A stretch of 64,000 nucleotides of DNA from Mycolicibacterium confluentis (GCF_010729895.1 NZ_AP022612.1:5766001-5830000), one strand, 5' to 3'; shown: positions 38,679 to 48,276, counted from the first letter of the stretch. The notes: generated from the letters alone by a model not told the origin. A program made the numbers and translations.

Positions 38679-40038
38679 CGGCGGCCTCGCGTGCCCGTCC
38701 GGCCAGCTGCACCGGTCCCAGTTTCTCGACGCGGCGCAGCCCGGCGGGAAGCTCACGCTTGCGCATGTTGCGTTCGTAGTCCCAGTAGTCGACCTGTTGG
38801 GTGTGACGCGGCTTGTCGACGAAGTGGCCGATGTACTTGCGCTCGTCCGCGGCGATGACGCGCCGCATCTCGGCTTCGGACGGGGGCCGGTAGGTGCCGG
38901 CGAGGTACGCGGCGGCCAACCGGGCCTGGCATTCGACGAACGGGAACAGCGTGGGCAGAGCCTGTGCGAACCCGATGAAGAGCAGGTCGTCGATACCCGG
39001 CTTGAGGATCCGCTTGTACAGCGGGAGCCGGTTGTCGGGGGCTTCGAGGAAGCTCCGGTCAAAGAACGGGAACGTGATGTTGTAGCCCGTCGCGTAGATG
39101 ATCACATCGGCTTCCACGGTGGAGCCGTCGACGAACACCACCGAACGGCCGTCGAGGCGTTCGATGTTCGGTTTCGCGGTCGCGTCACCCGACCCCAGCC
39201 GCATGAGGAGTTCGGCGGACTGGGTGGGGTGCGCCTCGAGGAATCGATGGTTGGGTTTCGGCAGCCCGTAGCGCTGCGGATCACCGAACATCAGCCGGGC
39301 GAAGGGCTGCATCGCGCGGCGTTGCCATGCCAGTGGGATCACGGGCAGCGAGTGCGCGATCTTGTCCGCGGTCATCCCGAAGACGTACTTGGGCACGACC
39401 CAGGCGCCGGACCGGGTGGAGAGATAAACGGTGTTGCGCCACGACTTCTGGGAGAGCTCGGAGACGAGGTCAGCGGCTGAGTTGCCGATGCCGACGACGA
39501 CGATGCGTTTGCCGCGCAGATCCAGCGGTTCGGTGGGGTCGATGTACTGGTGGGCGTGGATGCTCTCGCCGGTGAACTCGCCCGGGAAGTCGGGCGTGCG
39601 GGGATCCCAGTGATGTCCGTTCGCGACGACCAGGGTGTCGTAGCGTCGCGTCTGTCCATCCTGGGTGTCGAGCTCCCAGCCACCTTGAGGCAGGCGCCGG
39701 GCGTGCTTGACGCCGTTCTGGAACTGGATCCGCTCCAGAAGCCCGAAGGCCTCGGCGTACTCGTCCAGGTAGTCCTTGATCTGGGAGTGATGCGGATAGT
39801 CGGGAAGATCAGCCCGCATCGGGAAGTCACGGAACGACAGGCAGTCGCGCGAGGTGTCGATGTGCAGCGACCGATAAGCGCTGGAGTGACCGTTCGGGTT
39901 GCGGAACGCCCAGTTCCCGCCGATTCGGTCCGACGACTCGAAGCAGTCGTACTCGATGCCGGCGTCGGCGAGGTTCTTGCCCGTGGTCAGACCGCTGATG
40001 CCCGCCCCGATGATGGCCGTTGTGGGTGATGAAGACAT
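38668..40038 (-). CDS. Flavin-containing monooxygenase / Baeyer-Villiger-like
   Basis: The 456-residue enzyme has an FAD-binding GAGISG near residue 11, the FMO fingerprint FPGEFTGESIHAHQY (FxGxxxHxxxY) and an NADPH-binding GIGNSAADL. It would oxygenate a carbonyl, sulfur or nitrogen substrate using NADPH and oxygen. ATG 40038 is preceded by TAGGGATC. It leads an operon with a TetR regulator and a hydrolase, an arrangement that suits ketone-to-ester conversion followed by ester cleavage. Confidence 0.92.
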   Translation of the reverse strand: MSSSPTTAIIGAGISGLTTGKNLADAGIEYDCFESSDRIGGNWAFRNPNGHSSAYRSLHIDTSRDCLSFRDFPMRADLPDYPHHSQIKDYLDEYAEAFGLLERIQFQNGVKHARRLPQGGWELDTQDGQTRRYDTLVVANGHHWDPRTPDFPGEFTGESIHAHQYIDPTEPLDLRGKRIVVVGIGNSAADLVSELSQKSWRNTVYLSTRSGAWVVPKYVFGMTADKIAHSLPVIPLAWQRRAMQPFARLMFGDPQRYGLPKPNHRFLEAHPTQSAELLMRLGSGDATAKPNIERLDGRSVVFVDGSTVEADVIIYATGYNITFPFFDRSFLEAPDNRLPLYKRILKPGIDDLLFIGFAQALPTLFPFVECQARLAAAYLAGTYRPPSEAEMRRVIAADERKYIGHFVDKPRHTQQVDYWDYERNMRKRELPAGLRRVEKLGPVQLAGRAREAAGVA

Positions 40039-40082
40039 GATCCCTACCGTTCTGTGAACTCCGTCACCCGGCACGCTAGCCA

Positions 40083-40106
40083 AATCTCTGACAACAGTCA
40101 AAGATT
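40083..40106. promoter_or_regulatory. 24-bp palindromic operator of the FMO-TetR operon
   Basis: AATCT-c-TGAC-aaca-GTCA-a-AGATT is a nearly perfect palindrome 45 bases upstream of the monooxygenase start. Its size, symmetry and AT-content suit a TetR dimer. Confidence 0.7.
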
Positions 40107-40268
40107 CGTTTCGGCAGGCGCGCGCGCCGCTGCGAGGCCGGGGCCGGCGGGGATTCTCCCCCTTCGGGGCCCGAGCGTGCGGCTCGTCGGACAATGCGGC
40201 TTTCGCAGGTCCTGCGTTGCCGGGAGCAGGGTTTATGCCGGACCGACTACGGGCCGGGATACGCGACG

Positions 40269-41060
40269 TTAGGGGGTCGCCTGCAGGGTGCGAACGACTT
40301 GGTGGAGCGGTTCGGGCACGGTGGACACCGCGCCGATGAACGGGTGGGACAGCTCCACGACGAGAAAGAGTTGCGCGCCGACGAGAGTGCCGATGATGGC
40401 GACCATGGCGTAGTGGTTGGCGGGTTTTTCGACCCCGTAGATGATGGCGCAGCCCAACAGCAGCCCACTGGTGATGATGATGACGGCCCACAGCGACCAG
40501 GGTGGGCCGGTGTCGGTGGCGGCCTGCAGGATGCGTTCGGCGCGCGCCCTGCTCAGATCTTCGAGGTTGCCAAATGAGTTGGCCAGGAGGATCTCTTGTG
40601 CGTCAGTGCGTGACTGGGCGGTTTCGTAGGCGGCGTAGACCCGGTCGAGAGCCTTATCGGCCTCGGCGTAGGACCGGCCGGCGTTGATTTCGTCCCACTC
40701 GATGATGGCGGCCTGTTTGTATTCGAGCAGAGCCTGACGCATCCGGTCGCGGTCAGGCTGGTCGAAGATATGGGAGTCTCGGGCCAGTTGCGCTCCGGCG
40801 GTGCCTTCGGTGCGCACGATGCTGTCGGCATGGCTTATTTGTCCCCACATGGCTGAGACGACGAAGCCGATGAAGAACGCGAACACGAAGCCGACCACGC
40901 CGAAGGCGAATTTGGTGACATCGTTGTGTTCGTCGCCGCGAAGGTTCGGGAATCGGCGGCGCACAAAGGCCTGGGCGAGGATCGCGGTACCCGCGGTGCA
41001 GGCGACGATCAGAATCAGTAGCAGCGACGGTGGCACATGGCTGACCAGCCACTGACTCAC
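40269..41060 (-). CDS. DUF4239-like membrane protein
   Basis: The 263-residue protein has two N-terminal helices (PPSLLLILIVACTAGTAIL; FAFGVVGFVFAFFIGFVV), a long cytoplasmic helical region and two C-terminal helices (LWAVIIITSGLLLGCAII; YAMVAIIGTLVGAQLFLVVE), the bestrophin-like DUF4239 layout. GTG 41060 follows AAAGGGGG. No function is established. The 160 bases between it and the monooxygenase operator contain only GC-rich sequence. Confidence 0.78.
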   Translation of the reverse strand: MSQWLVSHVPPSLLLILIVACTAGTAILAQAFVRRRFPNLRGDEHNDVTKFAFGVVGFVFAFFIGFVVSAMWGQISHADSIVRTEGTAGAQLARDSHIFDQPDRDRMRQALLEYKQAAIIEWDEINAGRSYAEADKALDRVYAAYETAQSRTDAQEILLANSFGNLEDLSRARAERILQAATDTGPPWSLWAVIIITSGLLLGCAIIYGVEKPANHYAMVAIIGTLVGAQLFLVVELSHPFIGAVSTVPEPLHQVVRTLQATP

Positions 41061-41199
41061 CCGCGCCCCCTTTTCTCGTTGAGTGGGCAGAATCGCCCTT
41101 GAGCCGGAAACTGACTGTAAATGCCAGCCCGGCCGAATCGGGGTGTTTCGCGAATCCCCGGCCGGGCCCGAAGCGGCCGACTTCGGACTGGCAGCAGAA

Positions 41200-41227
41200 A
41201 GGCCCTGCCGGAATCCGGTCAGGGCCT
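41200..41227 (-). terminator. Intrinsic terminator of tRNA-Pro
   Basis: AGGCCCTG and CAGGGCCT form an 8-base stem extended inside by CCGG pairs. Read on the minus strand it is followed by TTTCTG. It begins 21 bases downstream of the tRNA 3' end. Confidence 0.75.
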
Positions 41228-41247
41228 CTGCCTTGCAGTCACACGAG

Positions 41248-41321
<74 letters not shown>

Positions 41322-41460
41322 CGTGAAGCCACGACAGCGTATCGCACGAGGGTGCCGAGAAGCCAAACGCGTTCCCCGGATCGGGATGGAGACGGTGTGT
41401 CGGTGACGTTGTAGCTCAGCAGAAGCTGCAATCTGAAAGCCTCACCGAAAGAGAAGAACT

Positions 41461-41634
41461 ATGACCGCGCTGGGTGCCGCACTCTACGGAGGATTCTTCG
41501 CCCTGGCCGCACTGTGGCTGTTCTTGACGGCCGAAGGTCAGGACCAGGAGCAGGACCGCTCGAACGCGGCCAGCTTCTCCGACGCCTCGGAGGGGTCGAT
41601 CCCTCTGCTGGTGACCCACTCGTCGTCGAAGTAG
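41461..41634 (+). CDS. Possible 57-residue membrane peptide
   Basis: An ATG preceded by AGAGAAG opens a 57-codon frame. Its first 24 residues ([16 protein letters not shown]) form a good membrane helix, followed by an acidic and serine-rich tail. The last 97 bases lie antisense to the 3' end of cds1. Only the hydrophobic part lies in otherwise non-coding DNA. It may be a real small protein or chance. Confidence 0.33.
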   Translation: MTALGAALYGGFFALAALWLFLTAEGQDQEQDRSNAASFSDASEGSIPLLVTHSSSK

Positions 41635-42632
41635 GTGTCCGCGTAGCGGTCGCCGCTGTCGGCCAGCAGGGTCACCACCGACCCGCTCTCTCCGCGCGCC
41701 ACCATCTCGGCCAGCAGGCCGAACGCGCCCCACATGTTGGTGCCCGTGGACGGCCCCACGCGCCGCCCCAGGACGCCGCTGACATGGCGGGCCGCCGCAA
41801 TCGACGCCGCATCGGGGACGCTCACCATCCGGTCGACGACGCCGGGCACGAACGACGGCTCCACGCGCGGTCGGCCGATGCCCTCGATCCTCGATGACTG
41901 ACCCGTGACGACGTCGCGGCCCTGCTGATACGACGGGAAGAACGCGGAGTTCTCCGGGTCCACGACGCACAGACGGGTCGCATAGCGGCGGTAACGGATG
42001 TAGCGGCCGATGGTCGCGCTGGTGCCGCCCGTGCCCGCGCCCACGACGATCCACGACGGCACCGGGTGCTCCTCGGCACGCATCTGGGAGAAGATCGACT
42101 CGGCGATGTTGTTGTTGCCGCGCCAGTCCGTCGCACGCTCGGCGTTGGTGAACTGATCCAGGTAGTGCCCGCCGGTCTCGTCGGCCAGACGCTGGGCCTC
42201 GGCGTAGACCTCACCGGAATTGTCGACGAAATGGCAACGGCCACCCTGGGATTCGATCAGCGCGATCTTCGACGAGCTCGTCGACTTCGGGACCACCGCG
42301 ATGAACGGCAGGCCCAGCAGCGCCGCGAAGTACGCCTCGGAGACGGCGGTCGACCCTGAGGACGCCTCGACCAGGGTGGTGTGTTCGCCGATCCATCCGT
42401 TGCACAGCGCGTACAGCAGCAGTGAACGCGCCAGGCGGTGCTTGAGGCTGCCCGTGATGTGGGTGGTCTCGTCCTTGAGGTACAGCGCGACGTCGGCACC
42501 GCCGCACCACGCCGACGGCAGCGGGTAGCGGAGAAGGTGCGTGTCGGCGCTGCGCCGGGCATCCGCCTCGATCAGCCTGACCGCGTTGTCCAGCCAGGCG
42601 CGGTCAGGGGTGTGTTCGCAGACCGAGTCCAC
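41538..42632 (-). CDS. cds1: PLP-dependent cysteine desulfhydrase Cds1-like
   Basis: The 364-residue fold-type II PLP enzyme is related to cysteine synthase. [10 protein letters not shown] carries the Schiff-base lysine, [10 protein letters not shown] the cofactor or substrate loop, and [18 protein letters not shown] the phosphate-binding glycine loop. It corresponds to Rv3684, described as a cysteine desulfhydrase that releases H2S from cysteine. GTG 42632 starts seven bases after the stop of the metallophosphoesterase gene, so they are co-transcribed. Confidence 0.88.
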   Translation of the reverse strand: MDSVCEHTPDRAWLDNAVRLIEADARRSADTHLLRYPLPSAWCGGADVALYLKDETTHITGSLKHRLARSLLLYALCNGWIGEHTTLVEASSGSTAVSEAYFAALLGLPFIAVVPKSTSSSKIALIESQGGRCHFVDNSGEVYAEAQRLADETGGHYLDQFTNAERATDWRGNNNIAESIFSQMRAEEHPVPSWIVVGAGTGGTSATIGRYIRYRRYATRLCVVDPENSAFFPSYQQGRDVVTGQSSRIEGIGRPRVEPSFVPGVVDRMVSVPDAASIAAARHVSGVLGRRVGPSTGTNMWGAFGLLAEMVARGESGSVVTLLADSGDRYADTYFDDEWVTSRGIDPSEASEKLAAFERSCSWS

Positions 42633-42638
42633 GGCGAA

Positions 42639-43598
42639 TCAGTGCACAGCGGCTGTGGGCTGGGACTGGCCGAGGCTTCGGCTTGCGTCGCGTCCGCCGG
42701 TCGGGGCGGCGACCAGCGTCAGCAGCGTGGCCTCCGGGCGGCAGCAGAACCGCACCGGCGCGAACGGCGACGTGCCGATGCCCGCCGACACGTGCAGGGC
42801 CGTGTGTGCGCCCCACTTCGACGCACCCTTGACGCGGGAGGTGTCCAGGTCGCAGTTCGTCACGAGCGCACCCTTGAACGGCACGCACAGCTGGCCGCCG
42901 TGCGTGTGGCCGGCCATCACCAGCTGATAGCCGTCGGCCGCGAAGCGGTCCAGCACCCGGGTGTACGGCGCGTGCACCACGCCGAGGGTCAGGTTGGCTG
43001 CGGCGTTCGCCGGGCCGGCGATGGTGTCGTACCGGTCGCGCTGGATGTGCGGATCGTCCACGCCGGCTGCGGCGATCGTCACACCCGAGACCTCGATCTC
43101 ACGGCGCACGTGCGTCATGTCGAGCCACCCGCGTTCGGTGAACGCCGCGCGCAGGTCCTGCCAGGGCAGCGGCGTGCCGTGCGAACGGTGATCCCGGTCC
43201 GTCAGGTACTTGGCCGGGTTCTTCAGCGTGGGTCCGAAGTAGTCGTTGCTGCCGAACACGAACAGGCCCGGCACCGCCAGCAGATCGCCCAGCGACTGCA
43301 CGACGGCCGGCACGGCCTTGGGGTGCGACAGGTTGTCTCCGGTGTTGACCACCAGGTCGGGCTCCCACCGCGCCAGTTCCCGCAGCCACACCTGCTTGTG
43401 CTTCTGCGCGGGACGCATGTGCAGGTCCGACAGATGTAGGACCCGCAACGGCGAGGACCCCGGGCTCAGCACCGGCATCGTCACTTCGCGTACGACAAAC
43501 GCGTTGCGCTCGATGAGCGAGGCGTAGCCGATCCCGGCGATGGCCGAGCCGAGCGTGACTGCGGCGGTGCGTTTCAGGATGGGCACAACTGCGGACAT
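42639..43598 (-). CDS. Membrane-anchored metallophosphoesterase
   Basis: The 319-residue protein has an N-terminal anchor and the calcineurin-like metal motifs LHLSDLHM, VVNTGDN, GSNDYF and GHTHGGQ. It resembles YaeI-type phosphodiesterases. Length and position match Rv3683. ATG 43598 follows TATCCT (43605-43610) by six bases with no Shine-Dalgarno sequence, which suggests a leaderless message running on into cds1. Confidence 0.9.
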   Translation of the reverse strand: MSAVVPILKRTAAVTLGSAIAGIGYASLIERNAFVVREVTMPVLSPGSSPLRVLHLSDLHMRPAQKHKQVWLRELARWEPDLVVNTGDNLSHPKAVPAVVQSLGDLLAVPGLFVFGSNDYFGPTLKNPAKYLTDRDHRSHGTPLPWQDLRAAFTERGWLDMTHVRREIEVSGVTIAAAGVDDPHIQRDRYDTIAGPANAAANLTLGVVHAPYTRVLDRFAADGYQLVMAGHTHGGQLCVPFKGALVTNCDLDTSRVKGASKWGAHTALHVSAGIGTSPFAPVRFCCRPEATLLTLVAAPTGGRDASRSLGQSQPTAAVH

Positions 43599-43625
43599 GT
43601 GAGCAGGATACTGCTCACGTGTGCG

Positions 43626-46052
43626 TCACGGAGGCGGTGGCGGTACGAGAACCGGCACCGTGATGGGCGGCAGACCGGGGATCTCGACCACGGTCTGACC
43701 GAACTGCGGCGGTGGCGGCGGCATCCCGGGCGGCAGCAGCGGTGGCGGCGGCGCCGGAGGGATGCCGTTGCTGACCTGGATCGTGACGATCGACCCCGGA
43801 ATCGTCTGACCGCTGGGGGCGGTCCCCACGACCGTGCCTGCCGATGAACTGCTGTTCACCGAGGTCGGCTGATCGGCGACCTGGAATCCGGCCTCCTGGA
43901 TCCGCCTCCGGGCCCCGTCCTGGGTCAGGCCGGCGACGCTGGGCACCCGTGAGTTGGGGCCACCGTCGACATAACGGGGGTCGGTCGGCGGCATGACGAC
44001 GTCACCGAAGGTCGTCGCGATCGGCTTCATGGCCGCGAACCACGTGCTGGCGGGTTCGTTGCCGCCGAACAGCGACCCCGACCCGCACTGCCGCAGCGGC
44101 CACGAGCACAGCTCGCTGGGGGTGTTGGAGTCGTCGTAGATGTAGTTGGCGGCCGCGAGTTGATTGGTGAAGCCCAGGAAGCCCGACGACCGGTTGGACT
44201 CGGTGGTCCCGGTCTTGCCCGACATCGGCAGGTCCCACCCGACGGATCCGGCCGCGCCCGCGGCCGTGCCCGCCCCGGTGTCGTCCTTGCTCAACGCGTT
44301 GGCCATGGTGTTGGCCAGACCCTCCGGGACGACCTGCTCGCACGTCGCGGTGGTCACCGCGATCTCCCTGCCGTGCCGGTCGAAGACCTTCTCGACGGGG
44401 TTGGGCGGGCACCAGGTGCCGCCGGACGCCAGCGTCGCCGCGACGTTGGACAACTCGAGACCGTTGACCTCAATGGGCCCCAGGGTGAACGAGCCGATGT
44501 TCTGCCGCTTGACGAAATCGGCGAGGCTCTCGTTGCTTTCGGGGTCGTAGTCCCGCGCGGTGCCCGGGTCGGCGTACGAGCGCAGGCCCAGCTTGACGGC
44601 CATGTCGACCGCGCGCTGCACACCCACCTGCGAGATGAGCTTGGCGAACGCAGTGTTGGGCGAGGTCGCCAGCGCATCGGTGACGTTCATCGGGCTGCGG
44701 TAACTGCCGGCGTTCTGCACACACCAGGTGTCTTTGGGGCACCCCTTGGCGCCGCCGCTGCCGAGCCCCTTGGCCTCAAACCGGCTGGGCACGTCGAGTT
44801 GGGCGCTGATGCCCATGCCCATCTCGAGGGCGGCGGCCACGGTGAAGATCTTGAAGACCGACCCCGCGCCGTTGCCGACCAGGGAGAACGGCTGCGGCTG
44901 CATGGTCTCGTTCGCCTCGAGATTCAGCCCGTAGGTGCGGTTGCTGGCCATCGCGACGACCGGATGGGACTGCTTGCCCGGCCGGATCACGCTCATCACG
45001 CTGGCGACGCCCGGTGTGTCGGGGCTGGCGTAGCGGTTGACCGCATCTTTCACCGGGCCCTGGATGTCGGGATCCAGCGTGGTCTGAATGAGGTAGCCGC
45101 CCTTGGACAGCTGTTCCTTGCTGATGCCGGCGCGGGCCAGATACTCCTGGACGTAGTCACAGAAGAAGGCGCGATCACCCGCGGCGATGCAGCCGCGGGG
45201 GAGTTCGTTGGGCACGGGCAGCACGCCGAGCGGCTGTTCCCGGGCGGCGCGAAGCTCGTCGGCGTTGGTGGGCAGGTTCTCGATCATGGTGTCGAGCACG
45301 AGGTTGCGCCGAGCCAGCGCGCCCTCGGGGTTGGTGTACGGGTTCAGGGCGCTGGTCGACTGGACCAGGCCGGCCAGCAGCGCGGCCTGCTGCCAGTTCA
45401 GCTGCGACGCGTCGACGCCGAAGTAGGTCTGGGCGGCGTCCTGGATGCCGAAGGCGCCGTTGCCGAATGACACCAGGTTCAGGTACCGGGTCAGGATCTC
45501 CGGCTTGGTGAACGTCTTGTCCAGCGTCAGCGCCATGCGGATCTCGCGCAGCTTGCGGGCCGGGGTGGTCTCGATCGCAGCACGACGTTCGGCGTCGGTC
45601 TGGGCGGTGACCAGAAGTTGGTAGTTCTTGATGTACTGCTGCTCTATCGTCGACCCGCCGCGGGTGTCGGCCGCATTGGCCAGGTAGCCGGACAGGCCCG
45701 TGAGCGTGCCCTGCCAGTCCACGCCGTTGTGCTCGGCAAAGCGTTTGTCCTCGATGGACACGATTGCCAGCTTCATCGTGTCGGCGATCTGATCGCTGGG
45801 CACTTCGAAGCGCCGCTGTGAATACAGCCAGGCGATGACGTTGCCCTTGGCGTCGACCATGGTGCTGACGGCGGGGATGTCACCCTCGACCAATTGGGAC
45901 GATCCGTTGGAGACGACGTCGGATGCGCGGTTCGAAACGAGACCCAGTCCGCCCACGACGGGAAACATGAGTGCCGCCGCCACGACGGCGGCCAGAAGGC
46001 AGCACCAGGCCATCTTGATGACCGTCACTGCCACCGGTGGGCGTTCTGACAT
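43626..46052 (-). CDS. ponA2: Class A penicillin-binding protein PonA2
   Basis: The 808-residue bifunctional peptidoglycan synthase has a membrane anchor (residues about 12-40), a transglycosylase domain with Glu101 (EDKRFAEHNG), and a transpeptidase domain with Ser398-x-x-Lys401 (SVFK), SPN and KTGT. It also has a C-terminal PASTA domain (VPSVAGLTQDGARRRI) and a proline-rich tail. PonA2 is linked to survival in stress and non-replicating states. TAGGCT (46060-46065) lies seven bases before ATG 46052, which suggests a leaderless start. It is divergent from whiB4. Confidence 0.96.
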   Translation of the reverse strand: MSERPPVAVTVIKMAWCCLLAAVVAAALMFPVVGGLGLVSNRASDVVSNGSSQLVEGDIPAVSTMVDAKGNVIAWLYSQRRFEVPSDQIADTMKLAIVSIEDKRFAEHNGVDWQGTLTGLSGYLANAADTRGGSTIEQQYIKNYQLLVTAQTDAERRAAIETTPARKLREIRMALTLDKTFTKPEILTRYLNLVSFGNGAFGIQDAAQTYFGVDASQLNWQQAALLAGLVQSTSALNPYTNPEGALARRNLVLDTMIENLPTNADELRAAREQPLGVLPVPNELPRGCIAAGDRAFFCDYVQEYLARAGISKEQLSKGGYLIQTTLDPDIQGPVKDAVNRYASPDTPGVASVMSVIRPGKQSHPVVAMASNRTYGLNLEANETMQPQPFSLVGNGAGSVFKIFTVAAALEMGMGISAQLDVPSRFEAKGLGSGGAKGCPKDTWCVQNAGSYRSPMNVTDALATSPNTAFAKLISQVGVQRAVDMAVKLGLRSYADPGTARDYDPESNESLADFVKRQNIGSFTLGPIEVNGLELSNVAATLASGGTWCPPNPVEKVFDRHGREIAVTTATCEQVVPEGLANTMANALSKDDTGAGTAAGAAGSVGWDLPMSGKTGTTESNRSSGFLGFTNQLAAANYIYDDSNTPSELCSWPLRQCGSGSLFGGNEPASTWFAAMKPIATTFGDVVMPPTDPRYVDGGPNSRVPSVAGLTQDGARRRIQEAGFQVADQPTSVNSSSSAGTVVGTAPSGQTIPGSIVTIQVSNGIPPAPPPPLLPPGMPPPPPQFGQTVVEIPGLPPITVPVLVPPPPP

Positions 46053-46151
46053 GTCGTACAGCCTAACGATGCCCTGAGCGGGGCGAATGCCGAGCGTCGC
46101 GGTTCGCTTCGGCCTCGAAGCGGGGTGGTGGGACCCGATTCATGATCGGAC

Positions 46152-46165
46152 GGGACGCCCGTCCC
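46152..46165. promoter_or_regulatory. Inverted repeat in the ponA2-whiB4 gap
   Basis: GGGACG and CGTCCC form perfect 6-base arms separated by two bases, upstream of the whiB4 promoter. It may be an operator. No regulator can be named. Confidence 0.35.
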
Positions 46166-46186
46166 AAAAATGTGGGTCGAGAAGTG

Positions 46187-46216
46187 TTGCGCAAATGCAA
46201 CCTGACCACCTAACTT
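46187..46216 (+). promoter_or_regulatory. whiB4 promoter
   Basis: TTGCGC (46187-46192) and TAACTT (46211-46216) are spaced by 18 bases. A transcript would start about 110 bases before the whiB4 GTG. Inverted arms CACATC and GATGTG (46241-46259) lie in the leader and could bind a regulator. Confidence 0.55.
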
Positions 46217-46331
46217 ATACACACAGTGCGACGTAGGTAACACATCACGACGCGATGTGGTGTAGATCGCAACACGATCAACCGCAGAGTGGGGTGCCGC
46301 TGCAGAGCGGACCGAGCGAAGGGAATCGCTG

Positions 46332-46685
46332 GTGTCAGGTACTCGGACCGCAACGCGTAGGGCAACCCCAGCACCGATCACGGTGCCTGTCCAGGGTGTA
46401 GAGGCGGAAGCCCGCATCGCCTGGGTCTCGAAGGCTCGGTGTCGAGGCGCCGATCCCGACGAACTTTTCGTTCGCGGGGCCGCCCAGCGCAAGGCCGCGG
46501 TGATCTGCCGGCACTGCCCGGTGATCGCGGAGTGTGGGGCCGACGCGCTCGACAACCGGGTGGAGTTCGGGGTCTGGGGTGGCATGACCGAACGGCAGCG
46601 CCGAGCACTGCTCAAGCAGCATCCCGACGTGGTGTCATGGGCAGATTTCTTCGCCGCCCAGCGTAAGCACCGCACCGCTGGCTAA
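46332..46685 (+). CDS. whiB4: Redox-sensing transcription factor WhiB4
   Basis: The 117-residue Wbl protein binds a 4Fe-4S cluster through Cys37, Cys59, Cys62 and Cys68 (C-x21-C-x2-C-x5-C), followed by the GVWGG turn and a basic C-terminus. WhiB4 responds to oxygen and NO and controls antioxidant genes. GTG 46332 has AAGGGA nine bases upstream. The large gap to ponA2 contains its promoter. Confidence 0.95.
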   Translation: MSGTRTATRRATPAPITVPVQGVEAEARIAWVSKARCRGADPDELFVRGAAQRKAAVICRHCPVIAECGADALDNRVEFGVWGGMTERQRRALLKQHPDVVSWADFFAAQRKHRTAG

Positions 46686-46717
46686 TAACTGCGCCAACGT
46701 GATTTCCTGAGCACCCC

Positions 46718-47004
46718 ATGCGGCCCGCGCGCGCGCAGCGGGAGGAGTTCGCCGATCTTCTCGACTCGCTGACACCCGAGCAGTGGACGATAACGAGCCT
46801 GTGCGCCGGATGGACCGTGCGTGATGTGGCCGCACTCACCCGTTGCGTATCTCGCGAAGAGTCGTAGACGCCTGACGCTCAACATGGTTCGGGCATCCGG
46901 TGACATCGACCGCCTGAACGCCTGGGCCCTGTCCGATTTCGCGGCATCCCCACCCGAGGAACTCGCCCGCCTGATGCGGCCGGCGTGCCTCAGGCGCGTT
47001 TGAC
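46718..47004 (+). pseudogene. Decayed mycothiol-dependent maleylpyruvate isomerase-like gene
   Basis: From ATG 46718 the frame encodes 49 residues with the N-terminal DinB/MDMPI signature (ADLLDSLTPEQW, SLCAGWTVRDVAA) and stops at TAG 46865. The continuation of the family pattern (SGDIDRLNAWALSDFAAS, PPEELARLM) is found in another forward frame and ends at a TGA at 47002-47004. This indicates a frameshift near 46830, and the rest of the gene, normally 200 or more residues, is missing. A tandem repeat array starts just after it. Confidence 0.7.
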
Positions 47005-47007
47005 TAG

Positions 47008-47167
47008 CCTGACTCCTGCGCGCGGCTGGCGCCGCGGGCTTCGTCGTCAGGCGGGGCTGTTGCGCCTGACTCCTGCGCGCGGCTGGCGCCGCGGGCTTCG
47101 TCGTCAGGCGGGGCTGTTGCGCCTGACTCCTGCGCGCGGCTGACGCCGCGGGCTTCGTCGTCAGGCG
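47008..47167. repeat. Three tandem 57-bp hairpin repeats
   Basis: CCTGACTCCTGCGCGCGG begins at 47008, 47065 and 47122. Each unit can fold, with outer arms CCTGAC/GTCAGG and an inner GCGCGCGGC/GCCGCGGGC stem. The third copy runs into the end of bagB, whose stop codon is at 47161-47163. It looks like a terminator duplicated in tandem. Confidence 0.88.
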
Positions 47168-48276
47168 GTCAGCTGGTCCGCGATGGCCCGCAGGGCCTCC
47201 AGATCCGCCACATCGAACGGCAGCGACGGCACCCCGACGATCGACACGTGCGGGTTGGCGCCGGTGAACCGAGACAGCAGGCGGACCTCACGCTTGGCGG
47301 TCAGCCCGCGATCGGCGTGCACGCGCAGCACCGCTGCCGTTAAGGACTCGGGGTCCTTCTCCTCCAGCGCCTCCGCGGCGTCGACGGCCCGTTCGATGTG
47401 CAGCGAGCTCAGCGTGGGATGCGTGCGGTTGAGGATCAGACCCGCCAGCGGCATCCTCTCCTGCGACAGGCGGTCGACGAAGAACGTCGCCTCCCGCAGG
47501 GCATCCGGCGCCGGTGCGGACACCACGACGAACTGCGTGCCGCGCCGCTTCAACAGGTCGTAGGTGCGGTCCGCCTTCTCGCGGAAGCCGCCGAACGTCG
47601 AGTCCAGCGACTGCACGAAAGCCGATGCGTCCGAGAGCATCTGGGAACCCAGGACGGTGGACAGGGCCTTCATGGCCAGGCCCACCGCGCCGGTGACGAG
47701 CTTGCCGATGCCGCGTCCGGGTGCGAGCAGCAGACGCCACAGGCGGCCGTCCATGAAGCTGCCCAGTCGTTTCGGGGCATCCAGGAAGTCGAGTGCATTG
47801 CGCGACGGCGGGGTGTCCACCACCACCAGGTCCCAGCGATCCTGGGACAGCAGCTGCCCCAGCTTCTCCATCGCCATGTACTCCTGCGTGCCCGCCAGCG
47901 AGGTGGCCACCGTCTGATAGAACTGGTTATCCAGAATCGCTTGTGCGCGTTGCGGATCCGTGTTCTCGATGACCATCTCGTCGAACGTGCGACGCATGTC
48001 GAGCATCATCGCGTGCAGTTCGCCGGGCACCTCGGGTGCCAGCGGAACCCGCTGCGGGGTGTTGCCCAGATCCTTGATGCCCAGCGCCTGCGCCAGCCGC
48101 TTCGCGGGGTCGATGGTGAGCACCACGACGGTGCGCCCGTACTCGGCGGCACGCAACGCCATGGCGGCGGCCGTCGTCGTCTTGCCCACGCCGCCGGCGC
48201 CGCAGCACACGATGACGCGGTTGGAGGTGTCTTTGAGGATCGACGCGATGTCGAGCGCCGAAGGTGTCGTGCTCAT
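47161..48276 (-). CDS. bagB: ArsA/Get3-like ATPase, BagB-like
   Basis: The 371-residue ATPase has a deviant Walker A ([15 protein letters not shown]), a switch region ([15 protein letters not shown]) and a long helical subdomain of the ArsA/Get3 family. With its partner it corresponds to Rv3680/Rv3679, described as bacterial Get3-like proteins BagB and BagA. ATG 48276 overlaps the last bases of the upstream gene region, so the pair is an operon. A client cargo is not known from sequence. Confidence 0.88.
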   Translation of the reverse strand: MSTTPSALDIASILKDTSNRVIVCCGAGGVGKTTTAAAMALRAAEYGRTVVVLTIDPAKRLAQALGIKDLGNTPQRVPLAPEVPGELHAMMLDMRRTFDEMVIENTDPQRAQAILDNQFYQTVATSLAGTQEYMAMEKLGQLLSQDRWDLVVVDTPPSRNALDFLDAPKRLGSFMDGRLWRLLLAPGRGIGKLVTGAVGLAMKALSTVLGSQMLSDASAFVQSLDSTFGGFREKADRTYDLLKRRGTQFVVVSAPAPDALREATFFVDRLSQERMPLAGLILNRTHPTLSSLHIERAVDAAEALEEKDPESLTAAVLRVHADRGLTAKREVRLLSRFTGANPHVSIVGVPSLPFDVADLEALRAIADQLTA

